From Dehalococcoidia bacterium (GTDB lineage Bacteria; Chloroflexota; Dehalococcoidia; UBA2979), in contig WHSU01000002.1 in assembly GCA_009379925.1 (NCBI GenBank), positions 151,495 to 215,494 of the forward strand: a DNA stretch of 64,000 bases, in the 5' to 3' direction. The notes under the pieces are model-generated. The model did no database searches. It had not been told where the DNA came from and was given only the letters and a program-made list of their open reading frames with translations. The position numbers were made by a program, and so were the translations under genes. Positions 16,818 to 24,952 of this stretch are shown here, piece after piece. Position 1 is the stretch's first letter, and each line of letters begins with the position of its first letter.

Positions 16818-17938
16818 CAGGGTGCGCCGAGCATCGATTCCAGCGGGCTGTACGGCATCCCCAGCGACTCCGCCACGCCGGCGTGGGTCACGTGGCCTCG
16901 ATAGGCGTTCACGCCTCGGGCCAGCGTGCGGTCGCTACGTAGCGCCGCATCCAGCCCCTTGTCCGCGATCCGCAGCACGTACGGCAGCGTCAGCCCGGCA
17001 AGGGCGCGCGACGAGGTCTGCGGCACGGCGCCCGGCATGTTCGCGACGGCGTAGTGGACGACGCCCTCCTCGACGTAGATGGGGGCCGCGTGGTCCGTCT
17101 CGCGCGTCGTCTCCACGCAACCGCCCTGGTCCACCGCGACATCCACGATGACCGCGCCGGGGCCCATCGACCGCACCATCTTGCGGGTGACGACGACGGG
17201 GGCACGACGCCCCTGCACCAGCACCGCGCCGATGAGCAGGTCCGCGCCGCGCACGACGTTCGCGATCGCCTGCGGTGACGAGAGCAACGTCTCGATGCGT
17301 CCCGCGTACCGCTCGTCCAGTTCGCGCAGCTGGTCGGGGGCGTTCGAGACCACCGTGACGCGAGCGCCGAGGCCGACCGCGACGCGGCAAGCGTTCCGGC
17401 CGACGTTCCCCGACCCGATGATGACCACGTGCGCGGGCGCCACCCCCGGCAGGCCGCCGAGCAGCACGCCACGCCCCGGCCCCGGACGCTTCAGATGCTG
17501 CGCGCCCACTTCGACGGCCATGCGGCCGGCGACCTCAGACATCGGCGCCAGCAGCGGGAGGAACCCGTCGTCGCGCTCCACGGTCTCGTAGGCGATGGCG
17601 ACGCACTGCGAATCGATGATGGCGCGCGTGGCGGCCGGTTCGGCGGCCAGGTGGAGGTAGGTGAAGAGGACGAGCCCCTCGCGCAGGAAGCCGAACTCGA
17701 CCGCCTCGGGCTCCTTCACGCGGCAGACCAGTTGCGCGCGTGCGTACACCTCGGCCGGCGTCGCGACGATCTCCGCGCCGGCGGCGCGGTAGGCGTCATC
17801 GAGGTAGTGCGAACCATCGCCGGCGCCGGTCTCCACGAGCACCTGGTGGCCCGCGCGCACGATGTCGGTGACGCCCTCCGGTGTGAGTGCGACGCGATAC
17901 TCCTCGGTCTTGATTTCGCGGGCGGTGCCCACAATCAC
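16817..17938 (-). CDS. ald: Alanine dehydrogenase
   Basis: NAD-dependent interconversion of L-alanine and pyruvate plus ammonia. The 373-residue sequence aligns end to end with the family: [17 protein letters not shown] at the start, [13 protein letters not shown] (catalytic Lys) and YLHLAAEP (catalytic His) in the substrate domain, [23 protein letters not shown] for NAD binding, and [17 protein letters not shown] with the active-site Asp. GTG start. It overlaps the upstream formyltransferase gene by four bases and the downstream MFS gene by one, forming a three-gene operon. Confidence 0.95.
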   Translation of the reverse strand: MIVGTAREIKTEEYRVALTPEGVTDIVRAGHQVLVETGAGDGSHYLDDAYRAAGAEIVATPAEVYARAQLVCRVKEPEAVEFGFLREGLVLFTYLHLAAEPAATRAIIDSQCVAIAYETVERDDGFLPLLAPMSEVAGRMAVEVGAQHLKRPGPGRGVLLGGLPGVAPAHVVIIGSGNVGRNACRVAVGLGARVTVVSNAPDQLRELDERYAGRIETLLSSPQAIANVVRGADLLIGAVLVQGRRAPVVVTRKMVRSMGPGAVIVDVAVDQGGCVETTRETDHAAPIYVEEGVVHYAVANMPGAVPQTSSRALAGLTLPYVLRIADKGLDAALRSDRTLARGVNAYRGHVTHAGVAESLGMPYSPLESMLGAP

Positions 17939-18846
17939 TGGATGCGTCCCAGGACATCACCTGCCTGGACCAGCTCGCTGGCCGGCACCTTCTTGCCGCC
18001 GTCCGGCTGGATGCGGCCGATGGTCACCGTCCCGCCGATCGCCGCGACCTCGATCTTCGAGTCCACAACGGCCATCACCGTACCCGGTGCTTCTCCGGGC
18101 GCGCCCGGCCGGAACGAGGCATCGAAGAGCCTGACGATGCCCTCTTTGAGCAGCGCCGAGGCGCCCGGCTGCGGGTCGCAACCGCGGATCAGGTTGAACA
18201 CGATCTGCCCGTGGTGCATCCAGTCGATCCTCGAATGCTCGGGGCCACACGGCGCCTCGTAAGTCGCCGAGTCGTGGTCCTGTTCGATGCGGGGGGCCGT
18301 GCCCTCGCGGACCAGACGCACGCCCTCCACGAGGGCTTCGACGCCGGCCGGGTAGAGCTGGTTGAAGTAGAGCGAGCCCACGGTGTCCTCGGGGCCGATG
18401 TCGACCTCGCGTTGCAGGATGACGGGCCCGGTGTCGATGCCCTCATCCACCCAGAAGATCGTGAGCCCGGTGCGCTGCTTGCCCATGATGATCGGCCAGT
18501 TCATGGCCGTGCGACCTCGATGCAGCGGCAGCAGCGAGGGGTGGTACTGGATGGCGCCGTGGGTCGCGGCGTCCAGCACGCGCTTCCGCACGATGTCGGT
18601 CACGAAAGCGAAGACCAGCAGGTCGGGCTTCAGCGCCAGGTACTCCTGGAAGGGCCCATCCTGGCGCAGCGACGGCGTCTCGATGACCGGCAGCCCTGCC
18701 TCGCTAGCCGCCTCGAACAGCGGGTCCGGGCGCGCGCCCTGCCGAGGCGTGGACGCGGCCACGACTTCCTCGCCCGCGTCCCGCAACGCCTGGAAGACGT
18801 CCTTGCCGAACGCCGCCTGCCCAAAGAGCACGATGCGCATATCCAC
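17935..18846 (-). CDS. Formyltransferase-family protein (10-formyl-THF dependent, Fmt / FDH-hydrolase-like)
   Basis: 303 residues. The N-terminal catalytic domain carries the formyltransferase signature HPSLLPLHRGRTAMNWPIIMG, with the catalytic His, and the Asp-containing FWVDEGIDTGPVILQ. The C-terminal 90 residues match the OB-like Fmt C-terminal domain (KIEVAAIGGTVTIGRI). The HRGRTAMNWPIIMGKQRTGLTIFW stretch is closer to the hydrolase domain of 10-formyl-THF dehydrogenase than to methionyl-tRNA formyltransferase (which normally reads RGAAPIQRAI). It may therefore hydrolyse or use formyl-THF for another acceptor. The pairing with ald is unusual. It could still be the organism's fmt. Confidence 0.8.
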   Translation of the reverse strand: MDMRIVLFGQAAFGKDVFQALRDAGEEVVAASTPRQGARPDPLFEAASEAGLPVIETPSLRQDGPFQEYLALKPDLLVFAFVTDIVRKRVLDAATHGAIQYHPSLLPLHRGRTAMNWPIIMGKQRTGLTIFWVDEGIDTGPVILQREVDIGPEDTVGSLYFNQLYPAGVEALVEGVRLVREGTAPRIEQDHDSATYEAPCGPEHSRIDWMHHGQIVFNLIRGCDPQPGASALLKEGIVRLFDASFRPGAPGEAPGTVMAVVDSKIEVAAIGGTVTIGRIQPDGGKKVPASELVQAGDVLGRIQ

Positions 18847-18967
18847 CCCTCATCAGCCGCCGGGGGTCGAGCGCCCACGGAACCCTCCGGCGCAGTATAA
18901 GGCGCGGCTTCCTGAGGCGATGGCGCCCGACTCGCCGCGCTGCGACGGAGGCGGTGGGCGCTCGGCG

Positions 18968-20014
18968 TCAGGGCGTCGCCGGGACCTCGGCCGCGAGTTC
19001 GCCGGCGAGCCCCGGCTTGAGATGGCCCGCCGCGACCATCCACAGGACCGTGTCGCGGACGCTGGCCTCGAACGAGCGGGCCGTTACGCCCAGCTCCTCG
19101 ATCGTCCGGCTCGCGTCCACGTCATGGTGGTAGGTGATGTACCGCACCAGCTCGGAGCTCAGCGGCAAGCGGCCCGGCGCGATGTGCTGTAGCGCGTCGG
19201 CGGCGTGGACACCCGGCGCCACCAGGCGCCAGGGCAGCCGGACACCGGGTAGCCGGTGGCCTGTCAGCCGGTGCAGCATGCCCAGGATGTCCGCAACACT
19301 CGGGGCGTGTCCCGGCACCATGTAGCGTCGAGCGCCGCGCCCCGGCTCCACCACGGCGGCGTGCACCGCCGCGACGTCCCGGACATCGCAGAACGGGATC
19401 CGGCCTCGCACTCCCACCGCCATCATGCCGCGGAGCGCACCTCGCAACGCGATGCAGGTCTCGCCGACGTGCAGGTCGTGCGGACCGCTCACGGCGGACG
19501 GGTTGGTGATGACGACCGGCGCGCCCTCCACCTGCAGCCGCCGCGCGATCTCCTCGGAGTCCACCTTAGTGCCCGAGTAAGCGCCGCGCCCCGTGCCCAG
19601 GTCGCTCTCATGCGACAGCACCTCGCCCTTGCGCCCGGCGAGGGCGACCGTGCTCGAGACATGCACGATCGGGTCGAGTCCCAGGCGTGCGGCCGTGCTC
19701 AGGACGTTCTCCGTGCCCTCGACATTCGTGCGCCGCATCGTCTTCGCCTGCCGCACATCGAACGTGTACATCGACGCGGCGTGCAGCACGGCATCGCAGC
19801 CGCGCAACGCCTCCTCGACGTGCGAGGCGTCGGTGACATCGCCTTCCAGCACCTCGATGCGCGTGTCGGCACTATCGATGCCGAGTGGGGCCAGAGCGTT
19901 CGCGACGCGATCGCGCGAGCGGACGGAGAGCCTGAGTTCGTGACCGGCGTCCAGGAGGGCTTTCACTGAGTGAGAGCCGACGAAGCCGGTGCCACCGGTG
20001 ACCAGGACGCGCAC
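18968..20014 (-). CDS. NAD-dependent epimerase/dehydratase (extended SDR)
   Basis: 348 residues with the extended short-chain dehydrogenase pattern: RVLVTGGTGFVGSHSVKALLDAG at the N-terminus for NAD(P), the LEGDVTD acidic turn, VLHAASM, a catalytic Ser in VHVSSTVAL and YSGTKVDSE as the Y-x-x-x-K pair. The C-terminal 100 residues are family-specific. The GTG at 20014 is eight bases after GGAGG and is preferred; an ATG at 20029 would add five residues and place the ribosome-binding site inside the gene. Related proteins act on sugar nucleotides, dihydroflavonols or sterols; substrate unknown. Confidence 0.88.
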   Translation of the reverse strand: MRVLVTGGTGFVGSHSVKALLDAGHELRLSVRSRDRVANALAPLGIDSADTRIEVLEGDVTDASHVEEALRGCDAVLHAASMYTFDVRQAKTMRRTNVEGTENVLSTAARLGLDPIVHVSSTVALAGRKGEVLSHESDLGTGRGAYSGTKVDSEEIARRLQVEGAPVVITNPSAVSGPHDLHVGETCIALRGALRGMMAVGVRGRIPFCDVRDVAAVHAAVVEPGRGARRYMVPGHAPSVADILGMLHRLTGHRLPGVRLPWRLVAPGVHAADALQHIAPGRLPLSSELVRYITYHHDVDASRTIEELGVTARSFEASVRDTVLWMVAAGHLKPGLAGELAAEVPATP

Positions 20015-20049
20015 GGAAGCGTCCTCCATTCTGCGGCCGTCGCGCACCC

Positions 20050-20688
20050 CTAGTCGGGCACCACCGTCTCGGCCGCGCGCCACATATACCACGAACCGAC
20101 GGACCGGTACGGCGCCCACGGCCCGCCGATCTCGAGGGCCCGCGCGGGTGTCGGTGCCTCGTCCAGGCCGTACGCGACCTGCATGCCTTTGCGCACGCCC
20201 AGGTCGCCGACCGGCAGCACGTCGGGACGCCCGAGCTGGAACATCAGGAACATGTGCGCGGTCCACTCGCCCACGCCCTTCACGGCGGTCAGGCGCGTCA
20301 CCACCTCGTCATCGGTCAGCCCCTCGATGTCTGTGAAGTCCAGCGAGCCGTCCACCATGTGCTGGGCGAGGTCACGCAAGTAGCCCGCCTTCTGCCTGGA
20401 AACCCCCGCACCACGAAATGCCTCGTCGGTCGTGGCGAGCAGTTCGGTAGGCGTCGGCGGGCGCTCCCCCGTGTCATAGATGGCATGGAGCCGCCGCTCG
20501 ATGGCCGCCGCGGCGTTGCCGGCGAGCTGCTGGTAGAGGATCGCGCGCAGCAGCGAGTGGTACGGCTGCCCGCTCGGCCTCGGGCGGTACGGGCCGTGGC
20601 GTTCGATCAAGTCGCCGACCACCGGGTCGGCCGCCGCGAGGTGCCGGTAGGCCTTCGCCGGCGAGAAACGCAGCCGTCGCGTGCTCAT
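20050..20688 (-). CDS. DNA-3-methyladenine glycosylase (AlkA-like HhH-GPD)
   Basis: Base-excision repair glycosylase for alkylated purines, 212 residues. The core is HSLLRAILYQQLAGNAAAAIERRL, a typical AlkA helix. The helix-hairpin-helix is LTAVKGVGEWTAHMFLMFQLG, followed by VLPVGDLGVRKG, which holds the catalytic Asp of the GPD motif. It lacks the N-terminal AlkA_N domain, like the short bacterial and yeast Mag forms. A GGGGAG site lies seven bases before the ATG at 20688. It precedes the epimerase gene by 35 bases on the same strand. Confidence 0.92.
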   Translation of the reverse strand: MSTRRLRFSPAKAYRHLAAADPVVGDLIERHGPYRPRPSGQPYHSLLRAILYQQLAGNAAAAIERRLHAIYDTGERPPTPTELLATTDEAFRGAGVSRQKAGYLRDLAQHMVDGSLDFTDIEGLTDDEVVTRLTAVKGVGEWTAHMFLMFQLGRPDVLPVGDLGVRKGMQVAYGLDEAPTPARALEIGGPWAPYRSVGSWYMWRAAETVVPD

Positions 20689-20879
20689 CGAATGCTCCCC
20701 TGCTCGCGCGCCGATGGTATCCGAGCACCGCCCGGCTGGCAGCCTACAAGTCACGCGTAATCGAGGTAGCCCACGGTATTCGCCCGTGGCGAGGTCTGGT
20801 CCTCTCCGCTGTGCAGGTACGGCCCAGACCTCGACCGAAGCAGTGTCGACGACCGACCACATTCCGGCGGCCCCCGCGG

Positions 20880-20900
20880 CGGGCAATCGCTGGTTGCCCG
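20880..20900. other. Seven-base hairpin downstream of the VanY-like gene
   Basis: CGGGCAA and TTGCCCG form a perfect stem with a seven-base loop, 20 bases after the VanY-like stop codon in the 231-base gap before the glycosylase start. There is no T-tract on the minus strand, so terminator activity is doubtful. Confidence 0.3.
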
Positions 20901-20919
20901 GTAAGACCTGCGCCCGGGC

Positions 20920-21582
20920 TTAAGGCGCCGCGTCTGCTTGCAGGGGGGGACACTCTCCCCCGGGCGTCGTCGCCAGCTCGAAGTGCCAGGTCTCGTTGGA
21001 ATACGTCTGGCAGAGGCCGAAGTGTGCGCCCCGCTGGCTCAGCCAGCTGTTGGCATCGGTTGGACCGATGTCCACCGCATCCCCGCTTACGTGGGCGGAC
21101 GTCTCCGGCGTCGCGACCCAGCGCCGCGCTTCTTCCTCGCTGCCGTAGTCCACGATCGCCTCGTTGAGGAGTTGCTGCTGATATTCCGGGCTGCGCCAGC
21201 CGCTCGTCACCGAGAAGGGGACACCCTGCGTCCAGGCGGTACTGGCGGCCGCCTGCACGGCGCGGAGCAGATCGGCGTCCAGGTTCGCGATCGCCGGGAT
21301 GTGGAGGTCGAACGGCGACGCCGGTGCGGAGAGCACTCCATCGGCGGCGTCGACCTCGCCATCCGGGGTGACCGAGCCGGTGACGGAGTCGCCGGCCTCG
21401 ACTGCCGTCCCGAGTGAAGCCGCCGGTCGGTCCTCGGATGGGCGAGTCGCGACGATGGCGATGGTCAGCCCGAGGGCGATCGCGATCACGATTCCGATTC
21501 GCCGGCGGGGCCTGCGCGGACGCGCCGACCTCGGACGTTTCGTCGCGCGTGCAGAGTGGTACGTGCGAGGTGTATTGCCCAT
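20920..21582 (-). CDS. VanY-like D-alanyl-D-alanine carboxypeptidase (M15B peptidase), membrane-anchored
   Basis: Trims the terminal D-Ala from peptidoglycan stems outside the cell. The first 30 residues are Arg-rich and cytoplasmic, then a single membrane anchor (IGIVIAIALGLTIAIVAT), a Ser/Thr/Asp-rich linker, and the M15 domain from about residue 100. Zinc and catalytic residues are visible: VTSGWRSPEYQQQ, SAHVSGDAVDIG (His and Asp ligands) and NETWHFEL (Glu base and His ligand region). The ATG at 21582 follows GGAG at six bases; 220 residues. It is divergent from a two-component system, which may respond to the cell envelope. Confidence 0.88.
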   Translation of the reverse strand: MGNTPRTYHSARATKRPRSARPRRPRRRIGIVIAIALGLTIAIVATRPSEDRPAASLGTAVEAGDSVTGSVTPDGEVDAADGVLSAPASPFDLHIPAIANLDADLLRAVQAAASTAWTQGVPFSVTSGWRSPEYQQQLLNEAIVDYGSEEEARRWVATPETSAHVSGDAVDIGPTDANSWLSQRGAHFGLCQTYSNETWHFELATTPGGECPPLQADAAP

Positions 21583-21781
21583 CGTCGCTCCATTCGCTCT
21601 ACGAGCGCGGGTCCCTCCCACGCGACTCGTCGGGTGGCGATATGGAGGCGAGCGAACCAGAGGTGCTGTTGCCGGAGCGTTTGCGGCATTCGATACTTTT
21701 TGGATACGCGCCCATCGCTACGCTGACGGCGCGGTGTCCCCCTGCACGAACTTCCGACGGTCTTGCGGAAGAGAGGGCGCG

Positions 21782-22447
21782 ATGCGCGTACTGGTCGTCG
21801 AGGACGAGGTCTACCTCGCCGACGCCATCCGCGATGGACTGCGGCTTGAGGCGATCGCTGCCGACATCGCGTTGGATGGCGATACCGCGCTCGAGGCCCT
21901 CGCTGTGAACCAGTACGACGTCGTCATCCTCGACCGTGACATACCCGGCACCAGTGGCGACGATGTCTGCCGGCAAATCGTGGAACTGAAGCTCGGCTGC
22001 CGCGTACTGATGCTCACCGCGGCCACCCGCCTGAATGAGAAGGTCGCCGGCTTCGAGCTGGGCGCCGACGACTACATGACCAAGCCATTCGAGTTCCGGG
22101 AGCTGGTCGCGCGGTTGCGCGCACTCGCGCGTCGCTCCGCGGATGCGGTCCCGCCGACCATCGACTATGCCGGCGTCCGCCTGGACGCGTTCCGCCGCGA
22201 GGTCTACCGGGATGGTCGCTACGTCCGCCTGTCGCGCAAGCAGTTCTCCGTGCTGGAGGTGTTGATGGCCGCCCGTGGAGGGGTGATCAGCGCGGAGGCG
22301 CTGCTGGAGCGGGCGTGGGACCAGCACGCCGACCCGTTCAGCAACGCCGTGAGAATCACCATCTCCACTTTGCGAAAGCGCCTCGGCGACCCCTGGGTGA
22401 TCCACACCGTGCCGGGCGTCGGGTATCGCATCGGCGATCCCGAATAG
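21782..22447 (+). CDS. OmpR-family response regulator
   Basis: 221 residues. The receiver domain (1-120) has the acidic pair VVEDE, the phosphorylated Asp51 in VVILDRDIPG, the conserved Thr in MLTAAT and Lys in MTKPF. The C-terminal winged helix (about 125-220) has KQFSVLEVLMAARGGVISAEALLERAW and TISTLRKRLGDPWVIHTVPGVGYRI. An AT-rich region upstream contains TTGCGG (21681) and GATACG (21703) at 16-base spacing, a possible promoter. A six-base hairpin (21751-21771) sits just before the ribosome-binding site. Its stop shares a base with the kinase GTG (TAGTG). Confidence 0.94.
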   Translation: MRVLVVEDEVYLADAIRDGLRLEAIAADIALDGDTALEALAVNQYDVVILDRDIPGTSGDDVCRQIVELKLGCRVLMLTAATRLNEKVAGFELGADDYMTKPFEFRELVARLRALARRSADAVPPTIDYAGVRLDAFRREVYRDGRYVRLSRKQFSVLEVLMAARGGVISAEALLERAWDQHADPFSNAVRITISTLRKRLGDPWVIHTVPGVGYRIGDPE

Positions 22448-23625
22448 TGCGCGACCATCGCCGGGAGGCCGGCCGCCTCAGGAGCCAGCGCCCCACTCGG
22501 CGGCCGTGGTTGCCCGTGCGCCTGCAGTTGACGCTCAGCTACGCCGGGTTCCTGGTCTTCGCCGGCCTCGTCGTCCTGGCCGGCGTGTATCTGGTCCTTC
22601 GTTATGGCCCGGACCAACCGATCGTTGCCGCGATCCCACAGCGAGAAGGGGCTATCTCGGAGAGCAAGGAGATGGCGCTCCTCGGCGTGTCGGGCCTCAT
22701 TCTCGTCGGTCTCGCGGTGATCGGGCTCGTTGGAGGCTGGTTCCTCGCCGGCCGCATGCTGCGCCCGTTGCGCGCCATCACTGCAACGGCCCGGCTGTCG
22801 TCCGTGACGGGGTCGCTCGACCACCGCGTGAGGCTGCCTGGCCGCCGCGACGAGTTCACTGAGCTGGCCGACACGTACGACGCCATGATGGACCGGCTCC
22901 AGCAATCTTTCGAGGAGCAGCAGCGGTTCGCGGCGAACGCCTCGCACGAGCTTCGGACACCGCTCGCCGTCATGAAGACGATGCTGGACGTCGCGGCGGC
23001 GGACCCTGGCCGCCAGGACATCCCCCGCCTCATCCGGCGTCTCCGTGAGACGAATAAGCGAGGCATCGACATCGTGGAGACGTTGCTCGCCCTGTCGGCA
23101 CTCGATCAGGGCATGCTGGACCGGCAGCGGGTGGACCTCGCTCTCATCGTGGACGATGCCTCCGACGTACTCCTCCCGGAGGCGGACGACGCGGGGATCA
23201 GGTTCGACGCGAACGTGGCACCATGCGAGGTGGACGGCAACGCGGTGCTGCTTCACCAGCTCGTGATGAACCTGGGTCAGAACGGCATCCGCCACAACGA
23301 ACAGGGCGGCGCCGTGTACCTCGGGCTGACGGCCGACCCATCCGACGCCAGTCGCTGTCTGCTCATGGTCCGCAACACCGGGGCGATCCTCAACGCCGAG
23401 GTGCTGTCGACGCTGACGGAGCCCTTCGTGCGCGGCAGAGGACGGGTCGCGGCTCTGGACGGGCGCCATCGCGGGCACGGCCTGGGACTCGCGCTTGTCC
23501 AGCGGATCGCGGAAGCACACGATGGATGCCTGGACCTGAGACCGAACGTCACCGGCGGCCTGACCGCCACGGTTTCGCTCCCTCTGCGCGAAGGCGCCCA
23601 GCCGACGAACCACGGGGCCTGGTGA
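22447..23625 (+). CDS. Membrane sensor histidine kinase
   Basis: Partner of the upstream response regulator, 392 residues. Two membrane segments (about 27-51 and 78-102) flank a short extracytoplasmic loop of only about 25 residues, so it probably senses membrane or partner-protein state rather than binding a large ligand. A HAMP domain follows (about 102-155). The DHp helix has the phosphorylated His167 in NASHELRTPL. The ATPase shows MNLGQNGIRHN (N box, with an unusual GQ for the typical DN), LTEPFVRG and GHGLGLALVQRI. The GTG start overlaps the regulator stop by one base. Confidence 0.92.
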   Translation: MRDHRREAGRLRSQRPTRRPWLPVRLQLTLSYAGFLVFAGLVVLAGVYLVLRYGPDQPIVAAIPQREGAISESKEMALLGVSGLILVGLAVIGLVGGWFLAGRMLRPLRAITATARLSSVTGSLDHRVRLPGRRDEFTELADTYDAMMDRLQQSFEEQQRFAANASHELRTPLAVMKTMLDVAAADPGRQDIPRLIRRLRETNKRGIDIVETLLALSALDQGMLDRQRVDLALIVDDASDVLLPEADDAGIRFDANVAPCEVDGNAVLLHQLVMNLGQNGIRHNEQGGAVYLGLTADPSDASRCLLMVRNTGAILNAEVLSTLTEPFVRGRGRVAALDGRHRGHGLGLALVQRIAEAHDGCLDLRPNVTGGLTATVSLPLREGAQPTNHGAW

Positions 23626-23648
23626 ACTGAGACCGACCGAGTCCGATG

Positions 23649-24242
23649 CTACTCCGCCGCGGCCGTCCGCCCCGGCGCCTCGCTCAAGTCACTCGCCTCG
23701 GGCCTTAAGCTCTCGAACCAGCGCTGCGTTTCCGCGGGCGAGCAGAACCGCAGGAAGCGCGTCTGCGACCACCGAGGGTCGCTCACCAGCTCGGGCCAGC
23801 GCTGCCGGTGCTTCCGTTGCGCCTGCACGGCAAACACCAGCAGCGAGTCGTCCCACGAGGTGAGGTGCTTCCAGAACGACTCGCGGTTCGTCCCCCACAA
23901 CAGCTCCCGCGACCGCCAGCGCCGCCACGACCGGTTGAGCACCCGCCACAGCACGAGGGGCAGCGGGTAGTCGAGGTAGATGATGGTTTCGGCGCGCGGC
24001 CAGGTGATGTCCTGCGTCCTCGTGTTGTAGTTGCCCGCGATCACCCACGCGTCGCCCGCTGTCGCGTCGCGCACGCGGGTGCGGAACTCTTCGTCCTCCG
24101 CCTCGACCCAGCCGGGCTTCCAGAACAGCGCGTCCAACTCGACGAACGGGACACCCAGGCGCCCGGCGAGCCGCTCGGCCAGCGTGCTCTTACCCGCGGA
24201 GGTGTTGCCAATTACGATCACCCGCCGCCCGATGCCCGCCAT
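23649..24242 (-). CDS. P-loop kinase of the adenylate-kinase / topology-modulation type
   Basis: 197 residues. Walker A is GNTSAGKST, followed by LAERLAGRLGVPFVELDALFWKPGW, a hallmark of the shikimate-kinase-like and FlaR (DNA topology modulation) proteins, in which the Asp of ELDAL and the later NYNTRTQDITWPRAETIIYLDYP bind the acceptor. An Arg-rich lid (NRSWRRWRSRELLWG) follows. The substrate is not known for this subgroup. The ATG at 24242 has a near-perfect AGGAGG. A palindromic repeat element lies upstream between this gene and DinB. Confidence 0.8.
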   Translation of the reverse strand: MAGIGRRVIVIGNTSAGKSTLAERLAGRLGVPFVELDALFWKPGWVEAEDEEFRTRVRDATAGDAWVIAGNYNTRTQDITWPRAETIIYLDYPLPLVLWRVLNRSWRRWRSRELLWGTNRESFWKHLTSWDDSLLVFAVQAQRKHRQRWPELVSDPRWSQTRFLRFCSPAETQRWFESLRPEASDLSEAPGRTAAAE

Positions 24243-24349
24243 GTCCTCCTCCTTCAGCGTCCGCACACGCGGACATAGCCCGCGACGCCGGCGGGCCATC
24301 ATCGATGTTCGATCGAGCAGGATAGCGGGTGTGGGCGAACCACGGGCGC

Positions 24350-24426
24350 CGCTCACGCTGAGCCCGTCGAAGTGCGAGCGGTCCATCCGGCAGTCCTCTC
24401 ACCCTTCGACGGGCTCAGGGTGAGCG
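24350..24426. repeat. REP-like palindromic repeat element
   Basis: Two 23-base arms (24350-24372 and 24404-24426) are inverted copies with a single mismatch, separated by 31 bases. The core CTTCGACGGGCTCAG is the widespread TTCGAC-GGCTCAG type of dispersed repeat found between genes of many high-GC bacteria. It lies just downstream of the DinB stop, where such elements often act as mRNA 3'-end hairpins. No second copy occurs in this window. Confidence 0.75.
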
Positions 24427-24429
24427 GAG

Positions 24430-24945
24430 TTAGATCCCGAGGTCGTCCTTGCCGAGGAGCGTGCGAGCCAGCGAGGTGCGTCCGACGTGGCCGTTGCCGT
24501 GGGCGACGACGACCTGCCACAGCGCCTCCATACGTGGGACCTCGCCCCACGGGCGCACGGTCGTGATCACGGAGAGGTAGTCCTCGTCCATCGCCTCGAT
24601 GCGCGGCACGATCGCGTCGAGGACGGCGCTGGTGTAGCGGTTGAACTCGGCCGGCTCCGGGAACACCAGGGCGTGCGCCTCCGCGGGGTCCATGCCCGTG
24701 CCCTGTGCCACCTTCGGCAGCTCCCACTGGTCGTGGTAGCCGTCCCGCAGCCACACCGGTGGCTCGCGTTCGAAGACGAAGTGCACGACGTTGTCGGCGG
24801 TGCGCACGACGTGCCACAGGTCGAAACCCAGCGAGTTGGCGTCGTCCGAGGCCCGGTAGTTGAGCTGGTCCCGCGTCAGGTCCTCGGCGGCACGGACGCA
24901 GTTCTGGAGCAGCCGGCGCGTCATCAGCGCCAGCTGCGCGGACAT
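24430..24945 (-). CDS. DinB-family protein
   Basis: 171 residues with the DinB four-helix pattern: LALMTRRLLQNCVRAAEDLTRDQLNYRAS, then LGFDLWHVVRTADNVVHFVF with a metal-ligand His in the second helix, and WQVVVAHGNGHVGRTSLARTLLG with two more His in the last helix. Three His give a plausible metal site. The family includes bacillithiol and mycothiol transferases and many uncharacterised members. The ATG at 24945 is used; a GTG at 24966 would overlap the upstream gene by 14 bases. It follows the homocysteine methyltransferase/MTHFR gene closely. Confidence 0.8.
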   Translation of the reverse strand: MSAQLALMTRRLLQNCVRAAEDLTRDQLNYRASDDANSLGFDLWHVVRTADNVVHFVFEREPPVWLRDGYHDQWELPKVAQGTGMDPAEAHALVFPEPAEFNRYTSAVLDAIVPRIEAMDEDYLSVITTVRPWGEVPRMEALWQVVVAHGNGHVGRTSLARTLLGKDDLGI

Positions 24946-24952
24946 CGTCGGC

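Noticed and set aside
20880..20900. Hairpin after the VanY-like gene as a rho-independent terminator
   Set aside because: No T-run on the minus strand and a GC-rich continuation, so it is left as an unassigned hairpin.
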